Shown here piece after piece: positions 50,002 to 58,831 of a stretch of 64,000 nucleotides of DNA. The stretch's first letter is position 1; each line of letters starts with the position of its first letter. The notes under the pieces were generated by a model. It was given only the letters and a program-made list of their open reading frames with translations. It was not told the DNA's origin and did no database searches. The stretch comes from Bradyrhizobium diazoefficiens (GTDB taxonomy: Bacteria > Pseudomonadota > Alphaproteobacteria > Rhizobiales > Xanthobacteraceae): NCBI RefSeq assembly GCF_018131015.1, contig NZ_JAFCJJ010000003.1:1-64000 (forward strand). The letters run 5' to 3'. Both the position numbers and the translations under genes were made by a program.

Positions 50002-50027
50002 GTCCGTTCCGGGTCACAAGGCGACAT
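50002..50027 (+). repeat. GTCCG-GGGTCA motif, copy 5
   Basis: GTCCGTTCCGGGTCACAAGG followed by CGACATT is the last of the five copies, in the spacer 49928-50095 between the membrane protein gene and the end of glgA. A further GTCCG at 50050 may be a degenerate partner. Confidence 0.45.
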
Positions 50028-50095
50028 TCCACGATGTGGGACCTCAGGTCCGTTTTGCCCTCGAAAGCAGACATCTGAAGTTTATGAGTACGTGC

Positions 50096-51547
50096 CTAGC
50101 CGCGCCGGGATACCATCAGGTCGCGATAGAGCGCGGCGTATTCGCCGGCCCGGTTGCGCCAGGAGACGTCGGTCGCAAGGCCCGCGAGCTGCAAGGCTCG
50201 CCAAGCCGGCTTGTCGTGGAACGCGAAACTCGCCCGTTCCAGCGCGGCCGAGAGATTTTCCGGCGTGACCGGCCCGAACGTGAAACCCGTCGCCGCGCTT
50301 CCCGCTTCGCCGGCATCATCGACAGTATCCGCAAGCCCGCCGACGCGGGAGACGATCGGCACGGCGCCATAGCGCAGCGCGCAGAGCTGGGTCAGGCCGC
50401 AGGGTTCGAACCGCGACGGCACCAGCAGCGCATCCGATCCCGCCTGGATCAGATGGGCGAGCGCCTCGTCATAGCCGATCACCGCCGCGATCCGGCCCGG
50501 ATGCGCGCGGGCTGCGGCCTGGTAGCGATCCTGCAGGTCGGCATCGCCACTGCCGAGCAAAGCGAGCTGCATTCCGTCGCCGAGAATCACCGGCATCGCC
50601 TCGAGCAGGAGATCGAGCCCCTTCTGCCAGGACAGGCGGCTGATGACGCCGAGCAGGAACGCATGCGGCCGCGGATCGAGCCCGAGCCGGTGCTGCAGCG
50701 CCGCCTTGTTGGCCGAGCGGAACGACAGCTCGTCTGCGCCGAAGCGATAGGCGATGTGCGGATCTGTCCGCGGATTCCACACCGAAACGTCGATGCCGTT
50801 GAGGATGCCACTCAGCACATTGGCGCGCTCGCGCAACAGGCCGCCGAGGCCCATGCCGCCTTCGTCGCTCTGGATTTCGCGCGCATAGGTCGGCGACACC
50901 GTGGTGATGCGGTCGGCGAGCTGCAGCCCGGCCTTGAGGAAGCTGATGCCGCCGAAAAATTCGAGCCCGTGCACGTCGAACGCGGCGTCCCGCGGCAGGC
51001 CGATTGCACCAGCGAGCTCCGGCGCGAACTTGCCCTGGTAGGCCATGTTGTGGATGGTCATCACGGTCCCCGGCCGCGGGGCGTTGTCGTAGTGCAGATA
51101 GGCCGGCGCGAGCCCGGCCTGCCAGTCATGGGCGTGCACGACGTCAGGCACGAAGGCCGGCACGAGGCCGTGGCCGATATCGGCGGCGACGCGCGACAGC
51201 GCTGCGAAGCGGACGCCGTTGTCCGGCCAGTCGAGACCCTCGGCGGTCACGTAGGGGTTGCCCGGCCGCGCATAGAGATGCGGCACGTCGAGCACGAACA
51301 GGTCGAGCCCGTCATGCGCGCCGGCAAGCAATCGGCCAGGCCCGCCGAAATAATCCGGCCAGCGCCGGACTTCCCCGGCGCCCGCCAGGTGCCGCATCAC
51401 GTCGGGATAGCCCGGCATCAGCGTGCGCATCTCGACGCCATGCGCCTTCAGCGCCATCGGCAGCGCGCCGGCGACGTCGGCGAGGCCGCCGGTCTTGACG
51501 ATGGGATAGACTTCGGATGCGACCGCGAGGACGCGAACAGGCATCAT
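50096..51547 (-). CDS. glgA: Glycogen synthase
   Basis: GlgA adds glucose from ADP-glucose to the growing glycogen chain. This 483-residue GT5 glycosyltransferase has the N-terminal ADP-glucose motif [14 protein letters not shown] (residues ~19-32), [12 protein letters not shown], and the C-terminal domain with [17 protein letters not shown] and [18 protein letters not shown]. The ATG at 51547 overlaps the glgC stop by four bases, which fixes the start and shows translational coupling. Confidence 0.95.
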   Translation of the reverse strand: MMPVRVLAVASEVYPIVKTGGLADVAGALPMALKAHGVEMRTLMPGYPDVMRHLAGAGEVRRWPDYFGGPGRLLAGAHDGLDLFVLDVPHLYARPGNPYVTAEGLDWPDNGVRFAALSRVAADIGHGLVPAFVPDVVHAHDWQAGLAPAYLHYDNAPRPGTVMTIHNMAYQGKFAPELAGAIGLPRDAAFDVHGLEFFGGISFLKAGLQLADRITTVSPTYAREIQSDEGGMGLGGLLRERANVLSGILNGIDVSVWNPRTDPHIAYRFGADELSFRSANKAALQHRLGLDPRPHAFLLGVISRLSWQKGLDLLLEAMPVILGDGMQLALLGSGDADLQDRYQAAARAHPGRIAAVIGYDEALAHLIQAGSDALLVPSRFEPCGLTQLCALRYGAVPIVSRVGGLADTVDDAGEAGSAATGFTFGPVTPENLSAALERASFAFHDKPAWRALQLAGLATDVSWRNRAGEYAALYRDLMVSRRG

Positions 51548-52806
51548 GTATTGAGCCTGTCGAGCATCGGCTGGGTGATCAGCGAAATGCCCTGCTCGGT
51601 GGTGCGGAAGCGCTGGGCGTCGAATGCGGGATCCTCGCCGACCACCAGCCCCTCGGGAATCTCGACGCCGCGGTCGATCACGACGTTCTTCAGCCGGGCG
51701 CCGCGGCCGACGGTTACATAGGGCATGATCACGGCGTTCTCGACATTGGCATAGGAGTTGATGCGCACGCCGGTGAACAGCAGTGAGCGGCGCAGCGAGG
51801 CGCCCGAGATGATGCAGCCGCCCGAGACCAGCGAGCTCACGGCCTGGCCGCGCCGGCTCTCCTCGTCGTGGACGAATTTCGCCGGCGGCGTGATCTCGGC
51901 ATAGGACCAGATCGGCCATGCCCGATCGAACAGGTCGAGCTCCGGCACCACGTCGGTAAGATCGATGTTGGCGGCCCAATAGGCGTCGACCGTGCCGGCA
52001 TCGCGCCAGTAGGCGCGGGGATCGCTGCCCGAGCGCACGCAGGAGGTCGAGAACTGATGCGCGATGGCGCGGCCGTGCTTGACCAGATACGGAATGATGT
52101 CCTTGCCGAAATCGTGGTTGGAATTCGGATCAGCGGCGTCGCGCTTCAACTCGTCGAACAGGAATTTCGCGTTGAACACGTAGATGCCCATGCTGGCGAG
52201 CGAGACGTCGGGCTTGCCCGGCATCGGGGGCGGATCCTTGGGCTTTTCCAGGAATTCCTGGATCCAGCCGTTCTCGTCGATATGCATGATGCCGAAGCCC
52301 GAGGATTCCGCCCGCGGCATTTCGAGGCAGCCGACGGTGACGTCGGCGCCGCTCTCGACATGCTGGCGCAGCATCACCTCGTAGTCCATCTTGTAGATGT
52401 GGTCGCCAGCGAGCACCACGATGAACTGGCAGGCATGCGACTCGATGATGTCGATGTTCTGGTAGACGGCGTCGGCCGTGCCGACATACCACATGTTCTC
52501 GGAGACACGCTGGCTGGCGGGGAGAATGTCGAAACTCTCGTTGCGCTCGGGGCGGAAGAAGTTCCAGCCCGTCTGCAGGTGCCGGATCAGGCTGTGCGCC
52601 TTGTACTGGGTGGCGACCGCGATGCGACGAATGCCCGAATTGACGGCGTTGGACAGCGCGAAATCGATGATGCGGGATTTGCCGCCGAAATAGACCGCGG
52701 GCTTCGCGCGCCGGTCGGTCAGCTCCAGGAGGCGGCTGCCACGTCCGCCGGCCAGGACGAAGGCCAAGGCCTGGCGAGCAAGCGGCTCACTTCTGGCGGC
52801 ACTCAT
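51544..52806 (-). CDS. glgC: Glucose-1-phosphate adenylyltransferase
   Basis: GlgC makes ADP-glucose from glucose-1-phosphate and ATP and is the allosterically controlled step of glycogen synthesis. The 420-residue protein has the nucleotidyl-transferase motif [45 protein letters not shown] and the C-terminal left-handed helix with [20 protein letters not shown]. The ATG at 52806 follows GGGGAGGA. It is first in a glgC-glgA operon; no glgB, glgP or glgX is in the window. Confidence 0.96.
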   Translation of the reverse strand: MSAARSEPLARQALAFVLAGGRGSRLLELTDRRAKPAVYFGGKSRIIDFALSNAVNSGIRRIAVATQYKAHSLIRHLQTGWNFFRPERNESFDILPASQRVSENMWYVGTADAVYQNIDIIESHACQFIVVLAGDHIYKMDYEVMLRQHVESGADVTVGCLEMPRAESSGFGIMHIDENGWIQEFLEKPKDPPPMPGKPDVSLASMGIYVFNAKFLFDELKRDAADPNSNHDFGKDIIPYLVKHGRAIAHQFSTSCVRSGSDPRAYWRDAGTVDAYWAANIDLTDVVPELDLFDRAWPIWSYAEITPPAKFVHDEESRRGQAVSSLVSGGCIISGASLRRSLLFTGVRINSYANVENAVIMPYVTVGRGARLKNVVIDRGVEIPEGLVVGEDPAFDAQRFRTTEQGISLITQPMLDRLNT

Positions 52807-53145
52807 GTCGATCCTCCCCACTCACCTGACGCGAACCGAAGCCTGTCGTCGCGAGAAGCCGCGCCCGGCCCCGCGCCGTTCGGACCGAGTGTAGCGGCAC
52901 CAACAATAAATCGGAAAGGCCGTCCTTGGTTGCGAACGAACGACAGGCTTAATGCATTGTGGTGGTTGCGGGTCCGCCGTCCTGCCGGTGCCCCCGGCGC
53001 GCAGCCTCGGCCGGCGGATCACAATTCAGGCAGGTGAGCATCTTGTGCGCTGCACGCGAAAATCCAGTCTTTGACTTGACGCAAGGATGCCCGATCATGC
53101 CGATGCGATCCTTTCCCAAGAAGACGTCAGACAGGAGGTAGGACG
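52807..53145. other. Gene-free divergent intergenic region
   Basis: These 339 bases between the divergent glgC and Gly/Tyr-rich genes hold no convincing gene. They must contain both promoters. A TTGACTTGACG stretch near 53070 could be a -35 region for the rightward gene, and GGAGG lies just before 53146. Confidence 0.5.
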
Positions 53146-53604
53146 ATGAGTATCTGGAAGACGGCAATTGTCGGCTCGCTGGCGGCCGCGGTCATGGCCG
53201 GCCAAATTGGGCAGGCGGCGGCGGCACCGATGCCGACCAATGTCGCGACGATGAAGGCCGCGGCGGGGGATGGCGCGACCCAGGTGCATTGGCGCGGCGG
53301 CGGATGGGGATGGGGTCTTGGCGGCCTCGCGGCCGGCGCGATCATCGGCGGCGCCATCGCCAGCAGCGCGGCCTATGGTTACGGCTACGGCCCGTACTAT
53401 GGCGGCTATGGATATCCGGGCTACGGCTATGGTTACGCGCCCGCCTATTATGGCGGCTACTCCTACGGCTATCCCGGCTATTACGGCGGCTATCGCCGCT
53501 ATTACAGCTACCGGCCATATTATCGTCCATATGGCTACGGCTATGGCTATGCCCGGCCGTACCGGGTCATTCATCGCCCGTACTACCGTCGCGCCTATTG
53601 GTGA
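53146..53604 (+). CDS. Secreted Gly/Tyr-rich protein
   Basis: This 152-residue protein has a signal peptide (cleavage near QAAAAP), a Gly/Trp segment (RGGGWGWGLGGLAAGAIIGG) that may be a short membrane-inserting stretch, and a tail made of GYGYGP/YYGGY-type repeats ending in Arg/Tyr-rich PYYRRAYW. Such proteins are frequent in Bradyrhizobium and unassigned; a surface or envelope role is likely. The repetitive codons are simple-sequence in character. AGGAGG precedes the ATG. Confidence 0.8.
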   Translation: MSIWKTAIVGSLAAAVMAGQIGQAAAAPMPTNVATMKAAAGDGATQVHWRGGGWGWGLGGLAAGAIIGGAIASSAAYGYGYGPYYGGYGYPGYGYGYAPAYYGGYSYGYPGYYGGYRRYYSYRPYYRPYGYGYGYARPYRVIHRPYYRRAYW

Positions 53605-53632
53605 TCTCGCTCCGTAGGCTAGAGCGAGGCAT

Positions 53633-53774
53633 GTCTCGGGTGTCCCGGACGCGCTACAGCGTGAAACGCTGCTGCGCAGAGCCGGGACCCACGCCGCACG
53701 GAATGCTTTCAGCAGGATGGGCCCCGGCTCGGCGCCGCACCACTGCGTGGTGCGCCGCGTCCGGGGCACGAGAC
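53633..53774. repeat. Imperfect palindromic intergenic element
   Basis: The outer arms GTCTCGGGTGTCCCGGACGCG-like (53633-53653) and 53756-53774 are complementary apart from a 2-base gap and one mismatch. Inner hairpins include AGCGT-gaa-ACGCT (53659-53671) and GCACCAC-tgc-GTGGTGC around 53737-53753. It lies 29 bases beyond the Gly/Tyr-rich gene. The rest of the 353-base gap to 53957 shows no gene. Confidence 0.65.
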
Positions 53775-53957
53775 CTCACAGACTCTTCAAGCGTCCGTGA
53801 GATGAGAAGGACAGTTTTCATCCGATAACACTTCGCGACAATTTCCTGCTGCATTCTCCACTGGCCGCGACATCGGCATTGCTATTTGCATCGCCTCCCT
53901 TGCAGCGCACCGCATCCCGCCAAAGATCAAACCGACGACCACATCGGGAGACCGGCC

Positions 53958-54803
53958 ATGGGCCTGCAAGAAACAAGAATCGAATCGCTTCCCTTCGTCA
54001 CAGCCGAACTCAACTACCTCGCGCCGGTCGCGGGCAAGCCGCGCACCTACGCGTTCGATCCGCCGCCGGGCGAGCCGAAGACGACATCGCTGCCGGAGCC
54101 GCACCAGGTCCCGATCTTCGACGCGCGCCTCATCGCGCAGAATTTCTCGCTCGATCGCGAGGGCTTTGCGCTGGTGCGCCATCCGACCCGCGTGAAGGAT
54201 TTTTATGACGAGGCGGAGATCCGCGCCGTCTATTATCCCGCGGTCGAGGCCTTCCTGCGCGCGACGCTGAAAGCCGACCGCGTCGTCATCTTCGACCATA
54301 CCGTGCGCAGGCGCGTCGAGGGTGCGGCCGACATCCGCGGCGCCGGTCCGCGCCAGCCTGCGACGCGGGCCCATGTCGACCAGACCGTGATCTCCGGCGC
54401 CAATCGCGTGCGCGAGCATTTGCCTGCCGAGGCCGACGAGTTGCTCAAGGGCCGCGTCCAGGTGATCAATCTCTGGCGCCCGATCCGCGGACCCTTGCGC
54501 GACTCGCCGCTCGCGATGGCCGACGGCACCACGGTCGCGCCCGACGATCTCGTCGCCTCCGACCTGATCTATCCCAACCGAAGCGGCGAGATCTATTCGG
54601 TGAAGTACAATCCGAACCATCGCTGGTTCTATGTCCCCGACATGACCCCGGACGAGGCGCTGCTGCTCAAGTGCTACGATTCCGCAACCGACGGCCGCAC
54701 CCGGTTCGGGCCGCACACCGCCTTCGTCGATCCGACCACGCCGGCGAATGCTGCCCCGCGCGAGAGCATCGAGGTTCGCACCCTGGTCTTTCACAAGCAG
54801 TAA
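53958..54803 (+). CDS. CmcJ/NvfI-family oxidoreductase
   Basis: This 281-residue protein matches the CmcJ/NvfI (AsaB/GA4 desaturase-like) family. It has the RAHVDQTVISGANRV segment with a His-x-Asp pair, LWRPIRGPLRDSPLAMADG, and RWFYVPDMTPDEALLLKCYDS followed by GPHTAFVDPTTP, which supply the Fe(II)/2-oxoglutarate-type metal site. Known members hydroxylate or desaturate natural products, so the enzyme may act on a small molecule. It is not part of a recognisable biosynthetic cluster. The ATG at 53958 follows GGGAG. Confidence 0.78.
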   Translation: MGLQETRIESLPFVTAELNYLAPVAGKPRTYAFDPPPGEPKTTSLPEPHQVPIFDARLIAQNFSLDREGFALVRHPTRVKDFYDEAEIRAVYYPAVEAFLRATLKADRVVIFDHTVRRRVEGAADIRGAGPRQPATRAHVDQTVISGANRVREHLPAEADELLKGRVQVINLWRPIRGPLRDSPLAMADGTTVAPDDLVASDLIYPNRSGEIYSVKYNPNHRWFYVPDMTPDEALLLKCYDSATDGRTRFGPHTAFVDPTTPANAAPRESIEVRTLVFHKQ

Positions 54804-54909
54804 CAATGTGTGATGGCTCTGCCGCGCATTGCGCGGCAGAGTTCCGGGAACCATTGGAACAAAAAGAACGTTTGCAGCGCCGGGCAGGGGCCAACCGGGG
54901 AGCGGTGCC

Positions 54910-55224
54910 GTGCGCGCGCAGACGACCTTTTTGGTTTGCTTGACGACTTCATTTCTCGCCCTCGTTTCAGGTGCCTGTGCCGAGAGCGGGCTTGCCTCAT
55001 ATTACGGATATGGAAAAGCCGCCAAAAGCGGCGAGTTGACCTGCGCCCACCGCACGCGCCCGTTCGGCAGCGTGCTCAAGGTCTCCTGGAGCGGACGCAC
55101 CATTCAGTGCCGCGTCAATGACCGGGGCCCCTTCATTCGCGGCCGCATCGTCGATCTTTCGGTGCCCGCGGCGCGCGCGCTCGGCATGATGAGCGCGGGC
55201 GTGGTGCGGGTCTCGGTGCAATAG
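54910..55224 (+). CDS. Short RlpA-like double-psi beta-barrel protein
   Basis: Starting at GTG 54910 after GGGGAG, this 104-residue protein has a signal peptide (cleavage near SGACAES) and a complete RlpA barrel. Features include GLASYYGYGKAAKSGELTCAH, RPFGSVLKVSWSGR and VNDRGPFIRGRIVDLSVPAA. It is much shorter than the RlpA-like lipoprotein at 39196 and may lack a lipobox cysteine in the right place. It is expected to be a periplasmic or secreted peptidoglycan-associated protein. Confidence 0.82.
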   Translation: MRAQTTFLVCLTTSFLALVSGACAESGLASYYGYGKAAKSGELTCAHRTRPFGSVLKVSWSGRTIQCRVNDRGPFIRGRIVDLSVPAARALGMMSAGVVRVSVQ

Positions 55225-55272
55225 GCCGGTAGGCCCGCTATAGTGCCCCTCAAGCACAGGTTGGGGGGCGTC

Positions 55273-56442
55273 ATGGCTCGGATAAGGGTGGGACTCGTCG
55301 GCTGCGGCTTCGTGTCGGAGCTGCATATGTATGCGTACCGGCGCGTCTATGGCGTGGACGTCGAGGTCGCGGCGGTCGCCGCGCGCGGCGACAAGGTCGT
55401 CGAGTTTGCCGGGCATCACGGCATTCCGCGCGTCTATCGCAGTTTTGCCGAGCTGATCGCGGACCGCGAGCTGGACGTCGTCGATATCTGCACGCCGCCC
55501 AACCTTCATGCCGGGATGATCGTCGGCGCCATGCAGGCCGGCAAGCACGTGATCTGCGAAAAGCCGTTCGCCGGCTATTTCGGCCGTGACGGCGACCGGC
55601 AGCCGATCGGCAAGCACGTGCCGAAGGGGCTGATGTACGAGCGCGTGCTGGAGGAGATGGAGGCGACGCGCGCCGTGATTCTGCGCACCGGAAAACTCTT
55701 CATGTATGCGGAGGACTGGGTCTATGCACCCGCGGTGACCAAGATCGCGGAGATCATCAGGGCGACCAAGGACAAGATCCTGTTCATGAAGGGCGAGGAG
55801 AGCCATTCCGGCTCGCACGCCGCCCATGCCGCGCAATGGGCGATGACCGGCGGCGGCTCGCTGATCCGGATGGGCTGCCATCCGCTCTCCGCGGTGCTCT
55901 ACCTCAAGCAGGTCGAGGCGAAGGCGCGCGGCGAGAGCATCCGCGTCGCCAGCGTCACCGGCGATGTCGGCAACGTCACGGCCGCCCTGAAGCCGGAGGA
56001 GCGCACCTATCTCAAGGCCAATCCCGTCGATGTCGAGGACTGGGGCACGCTGACCGCGACGTTCTCCGATGGCACCAAGGCGACGGTCTTCTCCGGCGAC
56101 ATGATCATGGGCGGCGTACGCAATCTGATCGAGACCTACACCAGCGGAGGCTCGCTATTCGCCAACATCACGCCGAACACGCATCTGATGAGTTACCAGA
56201 CCTCCGAGGAGAAGCTCGCAAGCGTCTACATCACCGAGAAGGTCGACCGCAAAACCGGCTGGCAATATGTCTGCCTGGAGGAGGAATGGACCCGCGGTTA
56301 TCTGCAGGAGATCCAGGATTTCATGGAATGCGCCGCGACCGGGCGGCAGCCGCTGTCGGACCTGGCGCTGGCCTATGAGACGATCAAGGTGAACTACGCT
56401 GGCTATTGGGCGGCGGAGGAGGGCCGGCGTGTGGTGCTGTAG
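55273..56442 (+). CDS. Gfo/Idh/MocA-family oxidoreductase
   Basis: This 389-residue NAD(P)-dependent dehydrogenase has the Rossmann motif GLVGCGFVSELH, the DVVDICTPPNLHAGM strand, and EKPFAGYF with the catalytic lysine of the family. The C-terminal beta-sheet domain follows, including GGSLIRMGCHPLSAVLYL with the conserved His. Substrates are usually sugars, inositols or related cyclitols. The ATG at 55273 follows GGGGG. It is monocistronic. Confidence 0.87.
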   Translation: MARIRVGLVGCGFVSELHMYAYRRVYGVDVEVAAVAARGDKVVEFAGHHGIPRVYRSFAELIADRELDVVDICTPPNLHAGMIVGAMQAGKHVICEKPFAGYFGRDGDRQPIGKHVPKGLMYERVLEEMEATRAVILRTGKLFMYAEDWVYAPAVTKIAEIIRATKDKILFMKGEESHSGSHAAHAAQWAMTGGGSLIRMGCHPLSAVLYLKQVEAKARGESIRVASVTGDVGNVTAALKPEERTYLKANPVDVEDWGTLTATFSDGTKATVFSGDMIMGGVRNLIETYTSGGSLFANITPNTHLMSYQTSEEKLASVYITEKVDRKTGWQYVCLEEEWTRGYLQEIQDFMECAATGRQPLSDLALAYETIKVNYAGYWAAEEGRRVVL

Positions 56443-56449
56443 TCGTCGC

Positions 56450-56536
56450 CTACCAGGCTCCGACGGCCATCAAGACGGCAATGGTCATGCACGAAAGGCA
56501 GGCGATCGACGCAGTATAGAATTCGGGTGTGTTCAA
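56450..56536 (-). CDS. 28-residue single-span membrane microprotein
   Basis: A TTG start at 56536 has a perfect AGGAGG five bases upstream and reads MNTPEFYTASIACLSCMTIA, ending VLMAVGAW. One transmembrane helix with two Cys is predicted. It is convergent with the oxidoreductase gene. The optimal spacing supports translation; function is unknown. Confidence 0.55.
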   Translation of the reverse strand: MNTPEFYTASIACLSCMTIAVLMAVGAW

Positions 56537-56588
56537 AATGGCCTCCTGAAAAATGATCGCCTTTCCTGATTGCAGCCGGGTGTGACCA

Positions 56589-56771
56589 CTATTTCCTTGC
56601 GCGGTTCAATTCGACTTCGGCCTGCGTATCCGCTCCGTCGACGCCATCGGCAGAATCGTAATCCGCTTGCAGGTCTCCAGCATGCTTTCCCGTGAGCAGG
56701 AGTTGTTTGCGCATTTCGGCAAGGCGTGCGCGACAATATTCGCGATAGAGCAATTCGAGCAGGGCGGGCAT
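56589..56771 (-). CDS. Small charged helical protein, 60 residues
   Basis: The protein reads MPALLELLYREYCRARLAEM and continues with RKQLLLTGKHAGDLQ and an acidic DSADGVDGADTQAEVELN stretch. GGGAG precedes the ATG at suitable distance. No family is recognised. It is followed on the same strand by the 28-residue microprotein, so the two may share a transcript. Confidence 0.6.
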   Translation of the reverse strand: MPALLELLYREYCRARLAEMRKQLLLTGKHAGDLQADYDSADGVDGADTQAEVELNRARK

Positions 56772-57122
56772 TTGCTACTCCCACCGTTGAAATCAATTCT
56801 CTGAAAATTCCCGATCACCGCTGATGGCTCCGCGATGAGAGCCGGTTCGCCGATCCGCCGATTCAAAGCTAAAACGCTCTGGGTTGACCGGCCTGCAGGT
56901 ACAAAAAAATGAGCAGAGCTGATGATCCGGGGGACACTCTAGCCGGGGCGTGTTTCAACAAGACTTCGTCCCACAACCTGCGCGCGCGCCCTTGCGGCCA
57001 AAAATCCAACTACAACGCGAAGAGAATGACCACAGGATGCAGGCAGCCGCGGCTGCAACGCCGTCAGCCTGGCGAGACACCCTCTCCCGCGAAGGGAGAG
57101 GGTGCACCGCCCGCGCCGCCCC
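56772..57122. other. Gene-free region with a hairpin next to the binding-protein gene
   Basis: These 351 bases hold no gene I can support. At 57079-57103 ACCCTCTCCC pairs perfectly with GGGAGAGGGT over five bases. This is similar to the arms of the 4191-4330 element and lies 20 bases beyond the stop of the leftward gene at 57123, where it may act as a transcript-end hairpin. Confidence 0.6.
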
Positions 57123-58433
57123 CTACGCCCCGTAGGTCGAGCCCTTCGGCAGCGGGAAGATAGGATCCTGGGTTCGAATGTTGGTCGGCCACACCACGGA
57201 AATATGCTCGCCGGCGTTCTGCATCACGACCGGCGTCGAGCGTTCGTTTTGGCCGGAGAGCGGCGTGCCCGGCGGGAAGAACTTGACGCCATAGCCCTGG
57301 ATGGTGCCGCCGGCGGGGATGTCGACGTCGAGCGCGGCCTTGCGGATGGCCTCGGGCTCGAAGCTGCCGTACTTCTCCTTGGCCACCGGCAGCACGTTGT
57401 TGAGCAGCACCCAGGTCTGGTTGAAGCCCATCGAGCAGTGCGGCGGCACGTCGGTGGCGCCGGTCTTGGTCTTGTAGCGCGTGACCATCGCATTGATCAG
57501 CTCGCCCATGCCCGGCGCGAGCTTGGCCGGATCGAGCAGTTGCGCCGGCACCGGGTCAACGTTGCAGAAATTGTCGATGTCGGCGCCAAAGGTGGCGCGC
57601 AGCTTGTCGAGCTGGCTGTAGCCGGCACCGGCCCCGAACAGCATCTTGAAGCGCAAGCCGCTCTCGCGCGCCTGGCGCAGGAACAGGGTGATGTCGGGAT
57701 TGTAGCCCGCGTGCGAGATCACGTCGGCCTTGGCGCGCTTGATCTTCGTGACCAGCACCGAGAGGTCCGGCGCGGAGGCCGAATAGCCTTCGCGCAGCAC
57801 CACCTGGATGCCGGCCTGCTTGGCGTAGGCCTCGTCGGCCGAGGCAACGCCAACGCCATAGGGGCCGTCCTCGTGGATCAGCGCGACCTTGACGTCCTTG
57901 GGGTCCATCCCGAGCTTGCCCTGCGCATGCTCGGCGAGGAAGCCGGCGAATGCCTGGCCGTACTGGTCGGAGTGGATCTGCGCGCGAAACACGTATTGCA
58001 GGTTCTTGTCCTTGAACACGGCGGTCGACACCGCGGTCGTGATCCAGAGGATCTTCTTCTGCTGCTCGACCTTGGCCGCGAGCGGCACCGCGTGCGAGCT
58101 CGCATAGACCCCGTTGATGATGTCGATCTTTTCCTGGCTGATGAGGCGTTCGGCCTCGTTGATCGCAACATCCGGTTTGCTCTGGGAATCCGCGGCGACC
58201 GGAACGATCTTGGTCTTGCCGCCAATGCCGCCCTTCTCGTTGACGAGATCGATGGCGATCTGCGCGCCGACCGAGGAGGCGACCGAGCCGCCGGCGGCAA
58301 ATGGTCCGGTCAGGTCGTAGATCAGGCCGATGCGCAAATTCTCGGCCTGCGCCTGGGCCCGTGTCCAATCGAGGCTGAGCGCGGCGGCGGCAGCCGCCGA
58401 CGTCTTCAGCAGCTGCCTGCGTGAAGTCGGCAT
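57123..58433 (-). CDS. LIV-type ABC substrate-binding protein, orphan
   Basis: This 436-residue protein has a twin-arginine-type signal (SRRQLLKTSAAAAAAL, cleavage near RAQAQ) and the LivK-type fold. Hallmarks are LRIGLIYDLTGPFAAGGS and AADSQSKPDVAINEAERLISQEKIDIING. It is paralogous to the binding protein at 20474, which has the same length and the same landmarks. No ATPase or permease of this type is adjacent, so it may feed the LIV system near 21-25 kb or another set. The ligand is unknown. Confidence 0.9.
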   Translation of the reverse strand: MPTSRRQLLKTSAAAAAALSLDWTRAQAQAENLRIGLIYDLTGPFAAGGSVASSVGAQIAIDLVNEKGGIGGKTKIVPVAADSQSKPDVAINEAERLISQEKIDIINGVYASSHAVPLAAKVEQQKKILWITTAVSTAVFKDKNLQYVFRAQIHSDQYGQAFAGFLAEHAQGKLGMDPKDVKVALIHEDGPYGVGVASADEAYAKQAGIQVVLREGYSASAPDLSVLVTKIKRAKADVISHAGYNPDITLFLRQARESGLRFKMLFGAGAGYSQLDKLRATFGADIDNFCNVDPVPAQLLDPAKLAPGMGELINAMVTRYKTKTGATDVPPHCSMGFNQTWVLLNNVLPVAKEKYGSFEPEAIRKAALDVDIPAGGTIQGYGVKFFPPGTPLSGQNERSTPVVMQNAGEHISVVWPTNIRTQDPIFPLPKGSTYGA

Positions 58434-58831
58434 TCTATCCCTCCCTCAAAACCGTCTTGTGATTGGTCTCCTTTTATTTTTGCGAAGTATTTGGAGGGGA
58501 TGGTGGAAAGTCAACATGCGCCGCACTAGGCAATTCGGACATTGCGCCGGCCTGTCGGCCCGGCGCGTTCGCAGAGTGGTTCGTCGGCATGATCGGCAAC
58601 CATTGCCAAGGCCTACGGGTGGCCCGCATCGCCGCGCGAGCGGCGGCGCCGTGCAGAGTTTTCCCTGAGTCTCATTCTTTAACGGCGCGCGCGGCGCGGC
58701 GAGCGGCATCCGGCTTGTGCGCATCGGAGGTTGCGTGTCATTCTAGCCGGGCAAATTGCATGGGAAGCCAATTCCCGGCATGGCCGATTGAGCCAGTTTT
58801 AAGGGATGGAACGCAATCAAGGAGAAGGGAC
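58434..58831. other. Gene-free divergent intergenic region
   Basis: These 398 bases separate the leftward binding-protein gene from the rightward sugar ABC operon. An AT-richer stretch near 58463-58500 could hold the promoter of the leftward gene. AAGGAGAAGGG before 58832 is the ribosome binding site of the next gene. No gene is supported. Confidence 0.5.

Noticed and set aside
50036..51721. 561-codon plus-strand open frame over glgA
   Set aside because: Antisense shadow of glgA, which has all synthase motifs.
53380..53600. Tandem-repeat or CRISPR-like appearance of the Gly/Tyr codons
   Set aside because: The periodicity comes from GGC/TAT-type codons in a single open frame; there are no identical spaced repeats.
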